From Penicillus capitatus (taxonomy: Eukaryota > Chlorophyta), in the NCBI GenBank assembly GCA_965649825.1, contig OZ287701.1:372001-436000 (forward strand): DNA of 64,000 nt, read 5' to 3'. The notes beneath the pieces are model-generated. The model did no database searches, was not told the DNA's origin, and saw only the letters and a program-made list of their open reading frames with translations. The first letter of the stretch is position 1. Each line of letters starts with the position of its first letter. Below, piece by piece: positions 12,052 to 23,159 of the stretch. The position numbers and the translations under genes are program-made.

Positions 12052-12630
12052 TCAATACAATGCATTGCCTTGGTAGTCTTCATCGTCAACCGATACCGGT
12101 ACATTGCCATTCAGCACACAGCTGCGGGTTGTGTTCCGGTAAAACCACGAAAAGCAGTCGATATTCTCCCGACACAGCTCGCAGCACCGAGTGGCATTTC
12201 GTGTCCTGCGTTTTCTCAGCACGACGCCTTTTGGATATTTGATGCCATGTTTGACTGGGCAGGCCTTCGTTTGAACAACCTTCAGCGCATCAACGGCATT
12301 AAGGAGGCCGGAATCGTAGAGGTCGTTCGGAGTGAGAGGTGGACGAGTGTTCATTAAAGCGCAGGCGCCAGTGACGCGATGCCGACTCCATGTTAGACAG
12401 AGCGGATCTTCGAAACAGATACTACAGCATTCCATAGGAGTGGATGTGATGAGCTCCTCTGGAATGTTATAGATGCCGCCTTCGCGTAGAAATCCTATTT
12501 CGGGCACACAAAGAAAATCGCTTTCTGGTGGCATCGCACTCGAAGCCATGGTCCCCTCTTCGAGTTCAAAACCCTCATCAGCCGAGATGACGGCCATCGC
12601 CATAAAAAGGAACAGCTGTGTCCAGAGCAT
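12052..12630 (-). CDS. secreted PAN/apple-domain protein
   Basis: Starting at 12630, the product begins MLWTQLFLFMAMAVISADEG, a typical signal peptide, and is 192 residues long with no intron. Two cysteine-rich repeats follow: CCSICFEDPLCLTWSRH ending in CAL, and CCELCRENIDCFSWFYRN ending in SCVLNGNVP. This is the PAN/apple pattern, with paired Cys, an aromatic after the Cys and a late Cys. PAN domains bind proteins or sugars outside the cell. An in-frame upstream ATG at 12744 would bury the signal peptide. A tatata sequence at about 12695 on the complementary side sits roughly 65 bp before the chosen ATG. Function beyond extracellular binding cannot be said. Confidence 0.75.
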   Translation of the reverse strand: MLWTQLFLFMAMAVISADEGFELEEGTMASSAMPPESDFLCVPEIGFLREGGIYNIPEELITSTPMECCSICFEDPLCLTWSRHRVTGACALMNTRPPLTPNDLYDSGLLNAVDALKVVQTKACPVKHGIKYPKGVVLRKRRTRNATRCCELCRENIDCFSWFYRNTTRSCVLNGNVPVSVDDEDYQGNALY

Positions 12631-12850
12631 CGCGAAACTATCGTCTCGGTACAGAACTGAAGGAAGCTGCAAAGAGGTCTCCGCTCGAGTCGTATATACA
12701 GTTAGTAGAAGGTGATGCGAGAGATGGAAGAGGTCTCGGTGCACAGATGGCAGGTCACGAGTTCGTCAATGAAAAGAAAACGCGTCGTCAAGTGACACCC
12801 GTCGAAAAGACAGTGGCTAAAGGGCGTTGGATGTCCATGTGCGGCGTCGG

Positions 12851-13836
12851 TTAGATGTCGAAGTAGCCTACTCCAGCGAGGCAGAGACCATCAACCGGTG
12901 CAGGCGGCGCAGTGAAGAGACGTTCGCGTGCTTCGATGAGTTTGAGAAGAGCAAGGGGGTCTGTGCCGCCGTAGCGTCCGCCTTCAGGAATGCTCTCTCG
13001 AATGGCAGTGGCCATCAGAACACGAACCATGCGTCGCAGAAATCGATCTGCCACGATCTATGCAGCAACACCAGTGCCTTTGGATGAAACTGTGCACCCA
13101 CACAGCACGTACCTCCACGCAGAGACAGGTGGCAGTTGATGTCTGAGAGTCTCTGTCCAAGTTTATGTCCACGAGCGAGGCATCGCATTTGAGGATAGTA
13201 CATTCGCAGTTTTTTCCAGCCGGTGTGTCTCTGGCAAAGGCATAGTAATCGAGTCTCTGACCAACTAGAGGTACCAACACCGCCTGTACCATATGGACAT
13301 CGACATCGAATTCTCTGCTATCTTGAGGTTTGTCGCCAACGGGCAGTTGGATCTCTGTACTTGGGGAATGCTGTTGGGCATTCAGAGGAAAGAGATAGAT
13401 ATATCTCCTCCATCTGGCGCTGAATGTTGCATGGAAACGGCGATCGGTTTGTCCCGCCCACCAGACGCGAATAGCTTCTGGGTTGGCCGTATTAAGAGCA
13501 TCCATGACGTCTTGTTCAGATATTGCTTGCCATGTATAAAAAGACATGACCTACAAACACTGTCTCGCATATCCTTTGGAGACAACAAGGCAGCAATAGG
13601 GAATGCACTTGTCCACAAGATGAAACGCCTTTATCGGTACGACCGGCACACGACAGCATCAGTTTTTCCAAACCTAATTCTGCCTGTAGAGCCTCGAATA
13701 GCACTCCTGAGAACATGTGAAGTTGCCAGAGAGGATAGAGAGAAGGTGCCTGACGTTCGATGCTATTCAAGTCTCTATTGAATGCCCATCCGTCGAAGTT
13801 GGCACCGCAATAGGAAAGACAAACCTCAACGTACAC
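12851..13836 (-). CDS. TruA-family tRNA pseudouridine synthase
   Basis: Exons on the minus strand encode SYCGANFDGWAFNRDLNSIE. An intron that begins gtcaggcacc and ends ttctcag is removed to give RGVLFEALQAELGLEKL. Then come the catalytic loop CAGRTDKGVS with its conserved Asp, VMSFYTW, DRRFHATFSARWRRYIY, DYYAFAR, and, after further splicing, FLRRMVRVLMATAIR and the closing LTAPPAPVDGLCLAGVGY-like end. These are the TruA/Pus3 landmarks. The enzyme converts uridines of the anticodon arm to pseudouridine. The 5' end is unresolved: a minus-strand coding stretch at 13850-14000 (containing KTFKVLISVQQITEV) may belong to it. The exon arrangement near 13054-13200 is only approximate. Confidence 0.75.
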
Positions 13837-14383
13837 CTATCACTTCCGTGATCTGCTGCACTGAGATGAGAACTTTGAAGGTTTTGCGTTGGCGGATGGC
13901 CGGGGCTTCCACGAGCTTATGGGTCTCGGTTGCCTGATCGACATTTTGCAATTCCTGTTTCCAGTTCTCGCCTAATATTATCTCTTCTGCCGGTTTAAGA
14001 CCTTCAGCGCGAAAAACAGATTAGGATTCTGAGTATAAGTTGCATATAGGCTTACCTATGGACTCCAAGTTGTCGATTCCCAGTACGATGGACCGGTAGA
14101 AGCGTTGGACGGACTAGGAGAAGGCGATACATTGGTCAGCATGACACCAGAGGCGAAAATGCCACTGTCTTACACTCCAGTGACGCCCCTGCGTGCAAAA
14201 CTCGTGGGTCCGTTTTGGACTCCATCCATTTCCATGCCACAACAGAGGATGACCAATTCGCGATCCAGTTGACATAATAATGACAACAAACAGCGTATGT
14301 TTACGTACTGGTTATTAAAAGGTACGTCACGAGCTTCTGCGTCCATAAAGGCCTCGAACCGTTCGTTTTTTGTGTTTTTCATA
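13837..14383 (-). other. possible further minus-strand exons, unresolved
   Basis: Codon-like stretches on the minus strand (near 13850-13990 and 14170-14400) are separated by GT...AG stretches of the usual length. They may be upstream exons of the TruA-like gene or a separate short gene. No domain is recognised. Promoter elements of the BAHD gene must also lie at the right end. Confidence 0.3.
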
Positions 14384-16016
14384 ATGGCGGAGTCTTTCAA
14401 GCTTTTAAAAGAAGAATGGATTCATCCGCAAGGCATCCAAGCCGAGACGATTCGTCTGGCGCCAATCGATCTTAGCCCTATCAACAACCCCGTCTGTATG
14501 TCGTGGCCGTTTTTCTACGACTACACTGTGGACGCCACACGCTTAAAAGAGGCTCTAGAAAAACTGTGCGTCAAATATCCAATTCTCTGTGGCAGAGTGG
14601 CGCCAGATGAAGATGTGCGTTTCTGCCTTAAAGTGCGGAAACACGGTCGCCTTCTGAAAATTAATGTGTATGGTGTTCCAAATAGATCGATCCCGAGAAC
14701 GATCAGGCGTTCGGCTTCCCTTTCTTCGAGATGCAAGCGGACATGACCTTCGCGCATGCCATGCTGACTTACGGCAGGCTCACGGCATCTGATGCCAAAT
14801 TCCCCGTGGGTCCAGACAAGATGCCTTTCTACATGGAAGCCGTACCCAGCAAAGCCATACATAGGTCCACTGTGTTCTTCCACCCATAATTAGAAGTTAG
14901 CTGACTGTGTTCTCTAGCGGCGAAAAGGCTCCAGTCACAGCACGATTGACGCATTTCAAAGACGGCTGTGCAGTGACCCTCTGTGTTTCTCACATGCTGA
15001 TGGATGGTCAGCGACTCGTCGAGCTGTACCGTGACCTCGGAAGGGCCTACCGCGGAGTGGAGATTCCTGACAGATGCCATGACCGTTCCCATATGTGGCC
15101 AGATCAGTTGGCCAAGTGTTTCCCTTTCCTGGGCGAAGACATTGCGCAGCTACCGCGAAAAGCGACCCCAGACGATGAAATGCCATCATACGTTCAATTT
15201 CCGGACGATTCTATGTGCCTAGAAACTCTGTACTTCCCCAAGGTTTCGTCATCTGTCACATCATGTTGTTCTAAGAGTGTCGTGCAGGAAACGCTGGAAG
15301 ACATGAAAGCGAAGGTAAAGCCGTTCTTGGAGGAAGGCCAGTTCGTCTCATCCAACGATGTCCTCGTCGCCTTCAATTGGATGCTTTCAACCGAGATCTA
15401 CGAAGAGAGGACTGAGCCCATTGTCAAGGGCACAGATCTCGAACTCTCGAAGACTATGACGCCCTTGACAATTGAGTATCTGCAGAACGGAGCCAAGCTC
15501 TTTCCTGAAAACTACTGTGGAAATGGCTACGGGTATCAAACACCATCTTTGGAAGGCCACGATCTCGAAGGAAAGTCTCTCGAGGAGACCTTTGCAGAAC
15601 TCTCTATGATCATCCGCAAGAACGTGACAGATTTCAGGACGCAGCCGCATATTCCGGTGCAGACAGCCCTGGCCTATTACGTATTCGTCACGAATAATCA
15701 GGTTCCAATTGATACTACCCTATTCAGAGGAGGCATGACAAGCATGGTGAAAATGCCCACGAAAGAAATCGACTTCGGCGACGGGCCGGCGAAGATGGCA
15801 TACATCATCGGACCTGCTCCATTTTTTGGAAGCGGGTTCGGTGTATCGGCACCTGGGCCGGGTAAAGGAGATGGGATCATGCTTCATATTCAGATAACTG
15901 AGAAACAGCGAAGCAGAATCAAGACCTCCAGCGTCGTGCGCGAATGTGCCCCAGGAATGAAGCAGTTCTTCAGTGATTTTTCTGAAGAAGATTTGAATGT
16001 GTTGTTCGACATGTGA
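14384..16016 (+). CDS. BAHD-type acyltransferase
   Basis: Exons 14384-14632, 14686-14864 and 14918-16016 join in frame to 508 residues; both introns are 53 nt. A further in-frame 45-nt GT...AG stretch (near 15243-15287, containing CTGTCACATCATG) may be a third intron, giving 493 residues. The catalytic HxxxD motif is present as SHMLMDG, and the structural motif usually written DFGWG appears as DFGDG. YPILCGRVA near the N-terminus is also typical. BAHD enzymes move acyl groups from CoA thioesters to alcohols or amines in the cytosol. Substrate cannot be inferred. Broken copies of this gene lie just downstream and near 22 kb, so the locus has duplicated repeatedly. Confidence 0.88.
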
Positions 16017-16369
16017 AGACACCACGCTTTGAAAGTTTAAAGCGAGTGGACGAGGCTTTTTTCTTTTGTGTTTTTTACATCCACGACTCTGCTGTCAAAT
16101 TTTTTGAGAAAGCAGTTTATCGGAGTTACACTTATGAGTCAGATGTGGATGTGTATGTGCATGTACAGTGTATGTTACACTGCACATCTATTTCATTCGT
16201 TATATTCAATTTGTGTTCGTTCGATCTTGCCAGAATCGAATTAAGTCTTGGATGAAGAATGGGGGTCCTCCAAACCATTGCAACTTGGACAATTCGTTTG
16301 TCGGCTGTCGATCTTTTTAACAACATCGTTGTTACTTACCTCTTTGTCTTAACCAATCTCTTTAGGTAC

Positions 16370-16600
16370 AACATCGACATGACACGTCTGGATGACTGTC
16401 CAGATGTTTGCTTAGAATATCCAATTCTCCGAGGCTGATTTCACACAGATGCTGCCATGCATGTCGGTGTCGTGTCGCTGCCAGTTGGTAGAACATTCCT
16501 CTCTGAGCATCAGTCAGATCATGACGACCCAGCAGTGCTGTTGAGGCATTTGGGTTCTCATTTACCGGTGGACTTGTGATGACGGCAGATGGCAGCGTTG
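16370..16600 (+). pseudogene. remnant of a BAHD acyltransferase 5' exon
   Basis: Starting about 350 bp after the intact gene, the reading NIDMTRLDDCPDVCLEYPIL resembles the intact protein's region around VDATRLKEALEKLCVKYPIL, but it soon meets a stop. The same degraded sequence recurs at 22315-22530. It appears to be the start of a second tandem copy that has decayed. Confidence 0.55.
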
Positions 16601-17526
16601 TAGGAAACTGGCACGAGGAATCTTCATTTCTCTGAATGACACACACGTTAGAAACACCAGAGGAAAGCGAAAAGAGCAAGACCCTTGGCAGTTACACATT
16701 GAGAACAGAAGAATTGCACAGGCTAAGCGAAGCGAGTCCGTCCGAATAACACCTTCACAGTTTTCCACTCTTGGTTGAAAAGTCTACTGTTGCATATGCG
16801 ATCGACGAAACTAGAGTACCTCAAATACACACACTCCTCGGCCTCCAGTCAGATACGATCAAGCTGTTGGCCAACTGTTCTGTGTCATCTGCTTTGAATT
16901 TGGTTGGCCAACGCTCCTTTAGCTACACTTTGACAGCGTAGACGCAGAAAACACGTACTAACTCTTCATGTAATGCCCCAGAGCCTCCCGAAACAATGCC
17001 AGCTGCGCGTATTCAGCCAGAAGAACGCGATTCCTCGCGCCTCGTGCAAACGATTTCTCTGTACGTCGTGCATGTGTTACGAGAGTCTGCAGGACGCGTG
17101 CCCTCGGCCGTTGGACGGCAGCGGAAGCGACATCTGACAGTTCTGCCGTGAGCTTTCTCTCGCGTCTGCCTTCGAACCTCCGCTTTCTTCTGCGATCTGC
17201 ACACAGAATGTCTGGCTCCGGGATTCCACCTGAGTACATCTTACCATGGAAAGAAAGGTAAGTCGGTGTCCCGTCCCACGAAACTCGAGCGTTTCGTTTT
17301 CGTTTGTGCGCATTGCATGGACACGTTCCATGCACATGCGTTCCTGCGCGATTCGACTCTTCTGTTTGGGCCACTGTGCCCAGAGCGACGCAAACATCAT
17401 TCTTGTTTTCCGGTGCGCGGTTCTTTCTCCTGTTTTTGGATCTTCCGTTCTTTACATCCTCTCCCCTACGCTGTTCGATCCACCCTGCTGCAGAGACTAA
17501 CATATGTGTCATGCAGCTTTTCACAG
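16601..17526. other. unresolved; possible minus-strand small gene
   Basis: A minus-strand frame at 16958-17524 holds a basic, alanine-rich segment (RRRKRRFEGRRERKLTAELSD, then AEYAQLALFREALGHYMKS) that is open for over 180 codons. I recognise no family, and the opposite strand is also open, so coding strand and reality are uncertain. Confidence 0.25.
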
Positions 17527-18242
17527 ATGACGCTGTCGGAGGTGATGGGCACGGACGCTCCTCCGGCGTTTAGAGGACTGCCCTCGGCCGAACGCGAAGC
17601 GTTGTACTGGGCTCTAATAGCCCAGTTAACCGAGGAGAAGGGGCGAGAGCTGAACCGCCCGTCGCGCTGGGGCCCGCCTTCGGCCCAGCCCAAGGAGCCG
17701 CGTCAACCAAGGCGCGCCAGACTCCTTTCCTCTGAACAGAGGAAGGAGAAACTGGCACATGGGCCAGACGACATGGACGTCGGCGGCGACCAGGTAAGAT
17801 CTCACTCAATACTTATTTGCGCGATAGTCATTTTTACAGACGCATGCTCCGCCTCCGCAGCCACCATCTCCTCCGCCGTTTCCGACTCGTCCCGGTGTGT
17901 TCTGTCACCGGTCTCCGCATCCGTTTCCGACTCGTCCTGGCGTGTTCTGCGACCGGTCTCCGCATCCGTTTCCGTCTCGTCCTGGCGTGTTCTGTTACCG
18001 GTCTCCACCGTTTCCGCCCCGCATTGGTGTGTTCTGCCATCGGTCCTCGCATCCTTTCCCTCCACGCCCCGATATGTTCTGCCATCCGTCTCCGCCGTTT
18101 CCGACCCGCCCCGAGGTGTTCTGTATCCGCATGGTAAGTTTGCGCCATTCATTCTTACTCCTTAAGTTTTCTTTTCCTGTTTCAGCATGTTGGCTGGGAA
18201 TGGTTGTCTATGGGGGCTGCAGGCTCTACTATTTTTTGTTAG
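17527..18242 (+). CDS. proline-rich tandem-repeat protein
   Basis: Exons 17527-17793, 17840-18133 and 18186-18242 join in frame to 205 residues; introns are 46 and 52 nt with good GTAAG donors. The first exon is charged and includes LPSAEREALYWALIAQLTEE, which could be a helix. The second carries a PPPQPPSPP linker and about six units of 14-15 residues built on PFPTRPGVFCHRSPH, each with one conserved Cys. The third encodes HVGWEWLSMGAAGSTIFC. There is no signal peptide or recognised domain. A cysteine in every Pro-rich repeat suggests a cross-linkable or metal-binding fibre, but that is inference. Start ATG 17527 was chosen because the frame is open from there and fits the splicing. Confidence 0.55.
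17876..18133 (+). repeat. 45-bp coding tandem repeat (about six units)
   Basis: Units begin ccgtttccgactcgtcc and end with a tctccgcat-type spacer. The first two are nearly identical and later ones drift or lose one codon. The repeat encodes the PFPTRPGVFC units of the proline-rich protein. Confidence 0.8.
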
Positions 18243-21200
18243 TTGTCTGTTGTTTGGGCGGGGATGGTTCTGCCATTTTTTTAGTTCTTTTCCAAGATGC
18301 TCACACATCTCGCATCTTTTTGTGTGACATTAAAAACAAAAAAAACAAAAAAAAAACAAAAAGAATCTAGAGGACTGGATTGATTTATGTGTTTTTTCTG
18401 TGCCATCCACCCTCGCTTTGTTGTGGTTGGCTCTGTGTTTGTCGATTTCTGATTTCACTAGAGGCTGTTGTGCTGTTGTAAGTTGCTGTTTTTTCTCTGC
18501 CTCCTACCCTCGCTTTGTTGTGGTTGGCTGACTTGACTCTTTACCGTGTGGAGGCCTTTGTGTTCTTTTTCAATGGATGGCTGCCGACTTGCCGAGATTT
18601 TCTGCTGAGATTGATTTAGCAATGTACCTGTCTTTGGAGCTTGGACATTTGTTGGAGGATGGCTCGAATCATACAACGAATCCAACTCTAATTCAGCTAG
18701 TCCAATTCGTATCGCAGATGAGTTAGGGCTACTTCTCATTGCAAGTATTAGGACACGTTACATGGTATCTGGATGCTATAGATCCGTGAGTCTCATCATT
18801 CTATGCACACATTTGATGCGGGCTGTCTGTCTTAGATAATGATGAAATTCTGTCGTCGTGATGTGTCTGGAAATATCGAGCGACTGCCATCCGTCTCTGC
18901 CCTGTCGTCGTGATGTAGACGGTAGAGTTCTGGTATGCACAGCGTCACCGTCAGTGTGAAGTGAGATGTCACACACAATCTGTTCTGATGTAAACCTGCT
19001 CAATCAGGGATGACTATGTTGAACATCATTGATGACACTGGATGCATGCAGGGAAGCGTCACACTTCTGGCGACGATGAGAACAGAGTAACACTCTTTCT
19101 TTTCGACCACGTGGTATGGATTTCCGTGGATCTAACTACAGTGACACTTTCTTTCATAGTTGACCAGCATGGGAAGCAGGAAGAGAAGATTCAGAAGCCT
19201 TCTTGACGTCACGAGAGAATCGATCGGGTGAGATATAATCTGCGTTTGGTGTCCCGACGAGCATCTCCTCGCAGAACGGTATATGTCTGACGCAAGAGAA
19301 AGATCCGAATAAAAGAATTCTCTGGCAGGAGAGTGTTCATTCGAAGTAGTTTTGCGTAGACAGTTGATTGGCTCTACTTACTTTCCATGTACTGCAGCAA
19401 GAAGACCCTCACATCAGCTGCGCATTTCGTTTCATGAGCTGCTTCTGCGAAGGGAAAGTTCAAGGATGATCGCAGCGAGAAAAACGTCAAACAAGTGCTG
19501 TCTGGTATGCTGAATGAACGATGTAGAGCAAGTCATCGCTCCTTCTTCATCGTTCACATCCCTAACTCCTGCATCGCCCTAGGATAAGCATGAGATGGAG
19601 AAGACCGTTTGACAACTCTATCTAATTGACAGCGAGGAAGCCTTTGAGTGCTCCGTGAGAGACTGGAACTCGGTCCGTGCTGTCGTCCAGCGAGCAGCGA
19701 TGAAAGCGCCGTAGCCAAGGACGAAATGCGATCAATGGAATGCGTCTAACAACGGAGCATGTGGACGACAAAGGACGAAGGCTGGTGCTTTAGTGGAGAT
19801 GAAGAGAGATGGCCTGCCGAACACGACTTAGTAGCGGAGCACACCGTTTGCTTTCGGATCGACAGGCACAGATAACCATTCATCAAGTCTTTTACGGTAA
19901 GACTTGTCCCGTTTTCCAAATAGGGTTTGATCCAGTTAGTGCAGAAGAGACTCCATTGAGGATCTGGTTGATAGACTTGCGAGAAATGAGACGCTCATAT
20001 CAAGAGGATCCAGACAACGGATCCACATCGGCAAAGGATGCCGGGATATCCAATCTTGATGATTCGTGATTTTCTGGAGATATGGAACCGGTTTCCCAGC
20101 ATGGAGCGGAAGCAGATCCCGCCGACGGCGCAGAGAGCCAGCAAGGCGCATGGAAACGTCCTTCTAACGTCATCTGGTGCATTTTCAACGACCTGATAAT
20201 TCAGTACTCCTTACAAAGACTGGATGGATACAAGGGAATGGAACCGACTGGCAAAAGGAGCCTTTCGTCCATCTGAAGAGGCCACACTTGTCCAGCGTCC
20301 GTGGGATGGTTGGTACAAGGCATCAAAGAAATCCGGAAGCATACTTTCAAAGACATCTGACATGGACAGTCTTTGATTTTCTCAGAAAACTCGAAACGAA
20401 AACCAATCTGTCCAAGATGCGCCAGGACGAAGAGTCGATTCCACCGTAGCTTCAGGAATCTAGCATGATGCACAGATGCATCCGTCCGAGGACAACGAGG
20501 GCCGTCTCTCCAGCTTCTTGGAAACGCAGTGTATAGCGCAGAAGTTGGATCGCACTCGGGAGTGACCTGTTTCAAGATCCAGTGCGCCACACGAGCACAA
20601 CATGACATTTGCTCAACCCGAGGTAGCGTTCTCACACCATTTGCGGCTCCACTGGGTAGGGCCTTGGCGACCTGCCCGCCTTTCGGGGTCGCGCACACGA
20701 GGTTGGCGGATGTGTGCTGCCGATGAACGGAGACAAGCGCGACTCTCAGACACCCGGGATCGTCTTTTCTTTCAGCTTTTTGCCATTCTTTCCCTCCTGG
20801 GTGTCTCTTGTGTCTTCCCCTGCTCAACTTTTGTCATATCTGTCCTTCTCAATTTCCTTGTTTCGCTTGTGCTTCTTTCACCTGTTTCCTCTGTCGTTCT
20901 CGTTTGTCTGACTGTGACTTCCTTTTTCCTCCCTGATTTCTTACATGCATACGTCAATTGTGCTGTTTTGATCTTTTTTGTTGTTTTTCCGTCTAAGACT
21001 TTGAAATGCCACTTTTCGTGTGTTTATACAGACGGTGTTGCCTCTTTTTGTGCACCTTGCTCTTCGATTTCTTCTGTTGATGTTCATCTTATGCATGCGT
21101 TTTTCTCTCCTTTGTCTTTCGCCTTCATGCCTTTCGTGCTGTTGTCCTTTTTGCCCTTGTCGTTTGTTGTTTCTCTGTCATGTTTATGTTTCCTTCGGGT

Positions 21201-21802
21201 CCCTTTTTTCGTACACGATGGACCCCTTACCTGCATGTCCGCGCTGCGCGTTGTTTATTGAGAGTTGCGAACTTGTCTCTCAGTACTCGACTATCAGTAG
21301 CATTTCGCTCTCCTTGCGCTCCTTGATCGGAATCGGTGCCAGCGTCTGTTCAGGGCAGCCTCCCTCGCCGCACCACGATGAGCCGCTTGCCGATCGTAAG
21401 TCTCCCTAACGTAAACTTACGGCTTCCATCACTCTTTTGATGCAGAATATTTGACGGGGTGGACATTTCTCTTCCGCACACGTGACTTTTCTTACGCAGT
21501 CATCGGACATCCCACTCTTACCGTGAAACATTCAGTGGTTTCTTACACGGTTTGCATTCATTCATGCTTTTACAGGAGAATCACGATGAGACAAGAAAAG
21601 GCCAAGTTGTCAAACAGCCGAGCCTAACTGCAAGTGCGCAAGAAGGGTCCTGCCGTTCGTTATTCTACAGCACCTGCAGTCGTCGTCGCCGCTTGCTATT
21701 GGCGTGCACAGATAACACGTTCAGCGAACACCCTGAACTTTGTTTAGCGTGCCATCCACCGAACTCATTCATAGTGAATCTTCTGTTTATCTCTGAGAGG
21801 TA
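18243..21802. other. gene-poor stretch with simple sequence and no recognised gene
   Basis: Features seen are an A-rich tract at 18335-18363, a near-identical 25-bp direct repeat (ccctcgctttgttgtggttg) at about 18408 and 18505, and a strongly T/C-rich plus strand from about 20,760 to 21,210. A short open stretch begins with ATG at 21219 (MDPLPACPRCALF) and reaches a GTAAG donor near 21395. Between 19,000 and 20,750 several frames are open on the minus strand but none gives a domain. No tRNA or rRNA is seen. Confidence 0.45.
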
Positions 21803-21984
21803 GGTTCGGTGTAGCTGCACCTGGACCGAGTAAAGGAGAAGGGATCATGTTTCATCTGCAAGTAACTGATAAACAGCGACGCATGATCAAGAACTCTAGC
21901 GTCGTGCGTGAATGCGCCCCAGGAATGAAGCTGGTTTTCAGCGGTTTTTCTGAAGACGAGTCGCATGCGTTGCTCGACATATGA
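21803..21984 (+). pseudogene. 3' fragment of a BAHD acyltransferase gene
   Basis: The stretch encodes a close match to the last 60 residues of the BAHD protein at 14.4-16.0 kb, including SSVVRECAPGMK and a stop at the same place, but nothing coding precedes it. The match continues into 3' flanking DNA (tttacatccacgactgtg corresponds to tttacatccacgactctg at about 16075). It is a truncated segmental duplicate. Confidence 0.8.
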
Positions 21985-22314
21985 AGATATCACACTTTGA
22001 AATTATGGACGGGGCTGTTTGTCTTTTATGTTTTTACATCCACGACTGTGTTGCCACATTTGTTGAGCGATCAGTCTAGTGAAGTGACGTTTGTGAGTTT
22101 GATGTGCAGTCACACTTTTTTTCTACTTCATTCATGACATCCATCTTCCGCCGACCTTGTTTTGTCGTAACGAATCAAGTCTCGGCTGAAGAATGGACGG
22201 GGTCCTGAAGACCAATGCAATTTAGACGATTCCTTCGTCTCCTGATGATCTCTTTAACTCTATCGCTGTTACCTCTATGTCTCGATTAATGCTCTCTGTC
22301 ACCACATTGACGCG

Positions 22315-22530
22315 ACACGTCTAGATGGTCATCAAGATGCTTTGCGTCCAGTATCAAATCCTCTGAGGCAGATTCCACCCAGATACTGCCACGCATGTCG
22401 TTGTCGAGCTGCCGCAGCTTGGTGGAAGATTTCCCCTGTGCGTCAGATCGTATCGACCCAACAATCTCAGGGCGTTTTTGGGTTCCTGTCTGGCGATGGA
22501 TTTGCGATGACGGCAGATGAAGAGCTGTTG
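22315..22530 (+). pseudogene. remnant of a BAHD 5' exon, second copy
   Basis: Matches 16370-16600 over its length with scattered substitutions and indels (for example ctctgaggcagattccaccc against ctccgaggctgatttcacac). Together with 21803-21984 it shows that a block of about 750 bp covering a BAHD 3' end and the next BAHD 5' end was duplicated. Confidence 0.5.
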
Positions 22531-23023
22531 TTCTGGAGAGAAATTGTTTGAACGGGTTGAAATCCTGTGACTATAGTTCGGCGCTGTCAGTGGCATTTTG
22601 GCCTATCCTTGGACACCTGCTCGATCGCTCCGGTCGGATTCGACGGAAGCAACCAGCACGGAGGAATCCATGCTGCGCTGTTTGTTTGGAGAGGCGCGTC
22701 GACGTTCCCGACGAGCTCTCAGCTATTCTAGGGATAGCCTGTTGGAGGCCAGGATGGAAGGTGAACGATTCCTCACAGGTAGTGGATCTGACGACGCCAC
22801 CCTGTACGACTCGTGATTGCCTTCTCGGCCGTTTCCTGGTCGCTTCATCGACAGGGTATTTGCATACTATATATCGTCTGATCGCTGCTTACGGCGAACA
22901 GCATTGCGGATTCTCTCTCGTTACCAAAGCAGAAGCGCGCAGCCCTTTTGCAGAGAACGGTCATAATCTCTTGTCTTTACTCGCCGATTGACTCTACGCT
23001 TTTCGCGAATCGGTGTTCGTGGC
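22531..23023. other. region upstream of the retroelement insertion; possible displaced promoter
   Basis: A ctatatat sequence lies at about 22868. Removing the retroelement would place it about 290 bp before the ATG of the RBR ligase gene. A plus-strand open frame at 22548-22991 has no recognised domain. Confidence 0.3.
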
Positions 23024-23159
23024 TGTTGAATAGTCTGAGCATGACCCTGTCATGTCAATGGTAAAAATTGGGACAATTCACCTATTTCCCTGTAATTGAG
23101 GTTTTACACCTTGTGTCTTCTGGCGTTGAAATTACAGATGAGATCGCTTCTGCGTAACA
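23024..23159 (+). repeat. left LTR
   Basis: 136 bp, TG...CA ends, identical to 27954-28089 at a constant offset of 4,930. It is followed at once by the TGG of the primer binding site. Confidence 0.97.

Noticed and set aside
20201-20827. 208-residue minus-strand open frame
   Set aside because: No domain, unusual composition, and it overlaps a T/C-rich tract; length alone is weak evidence.
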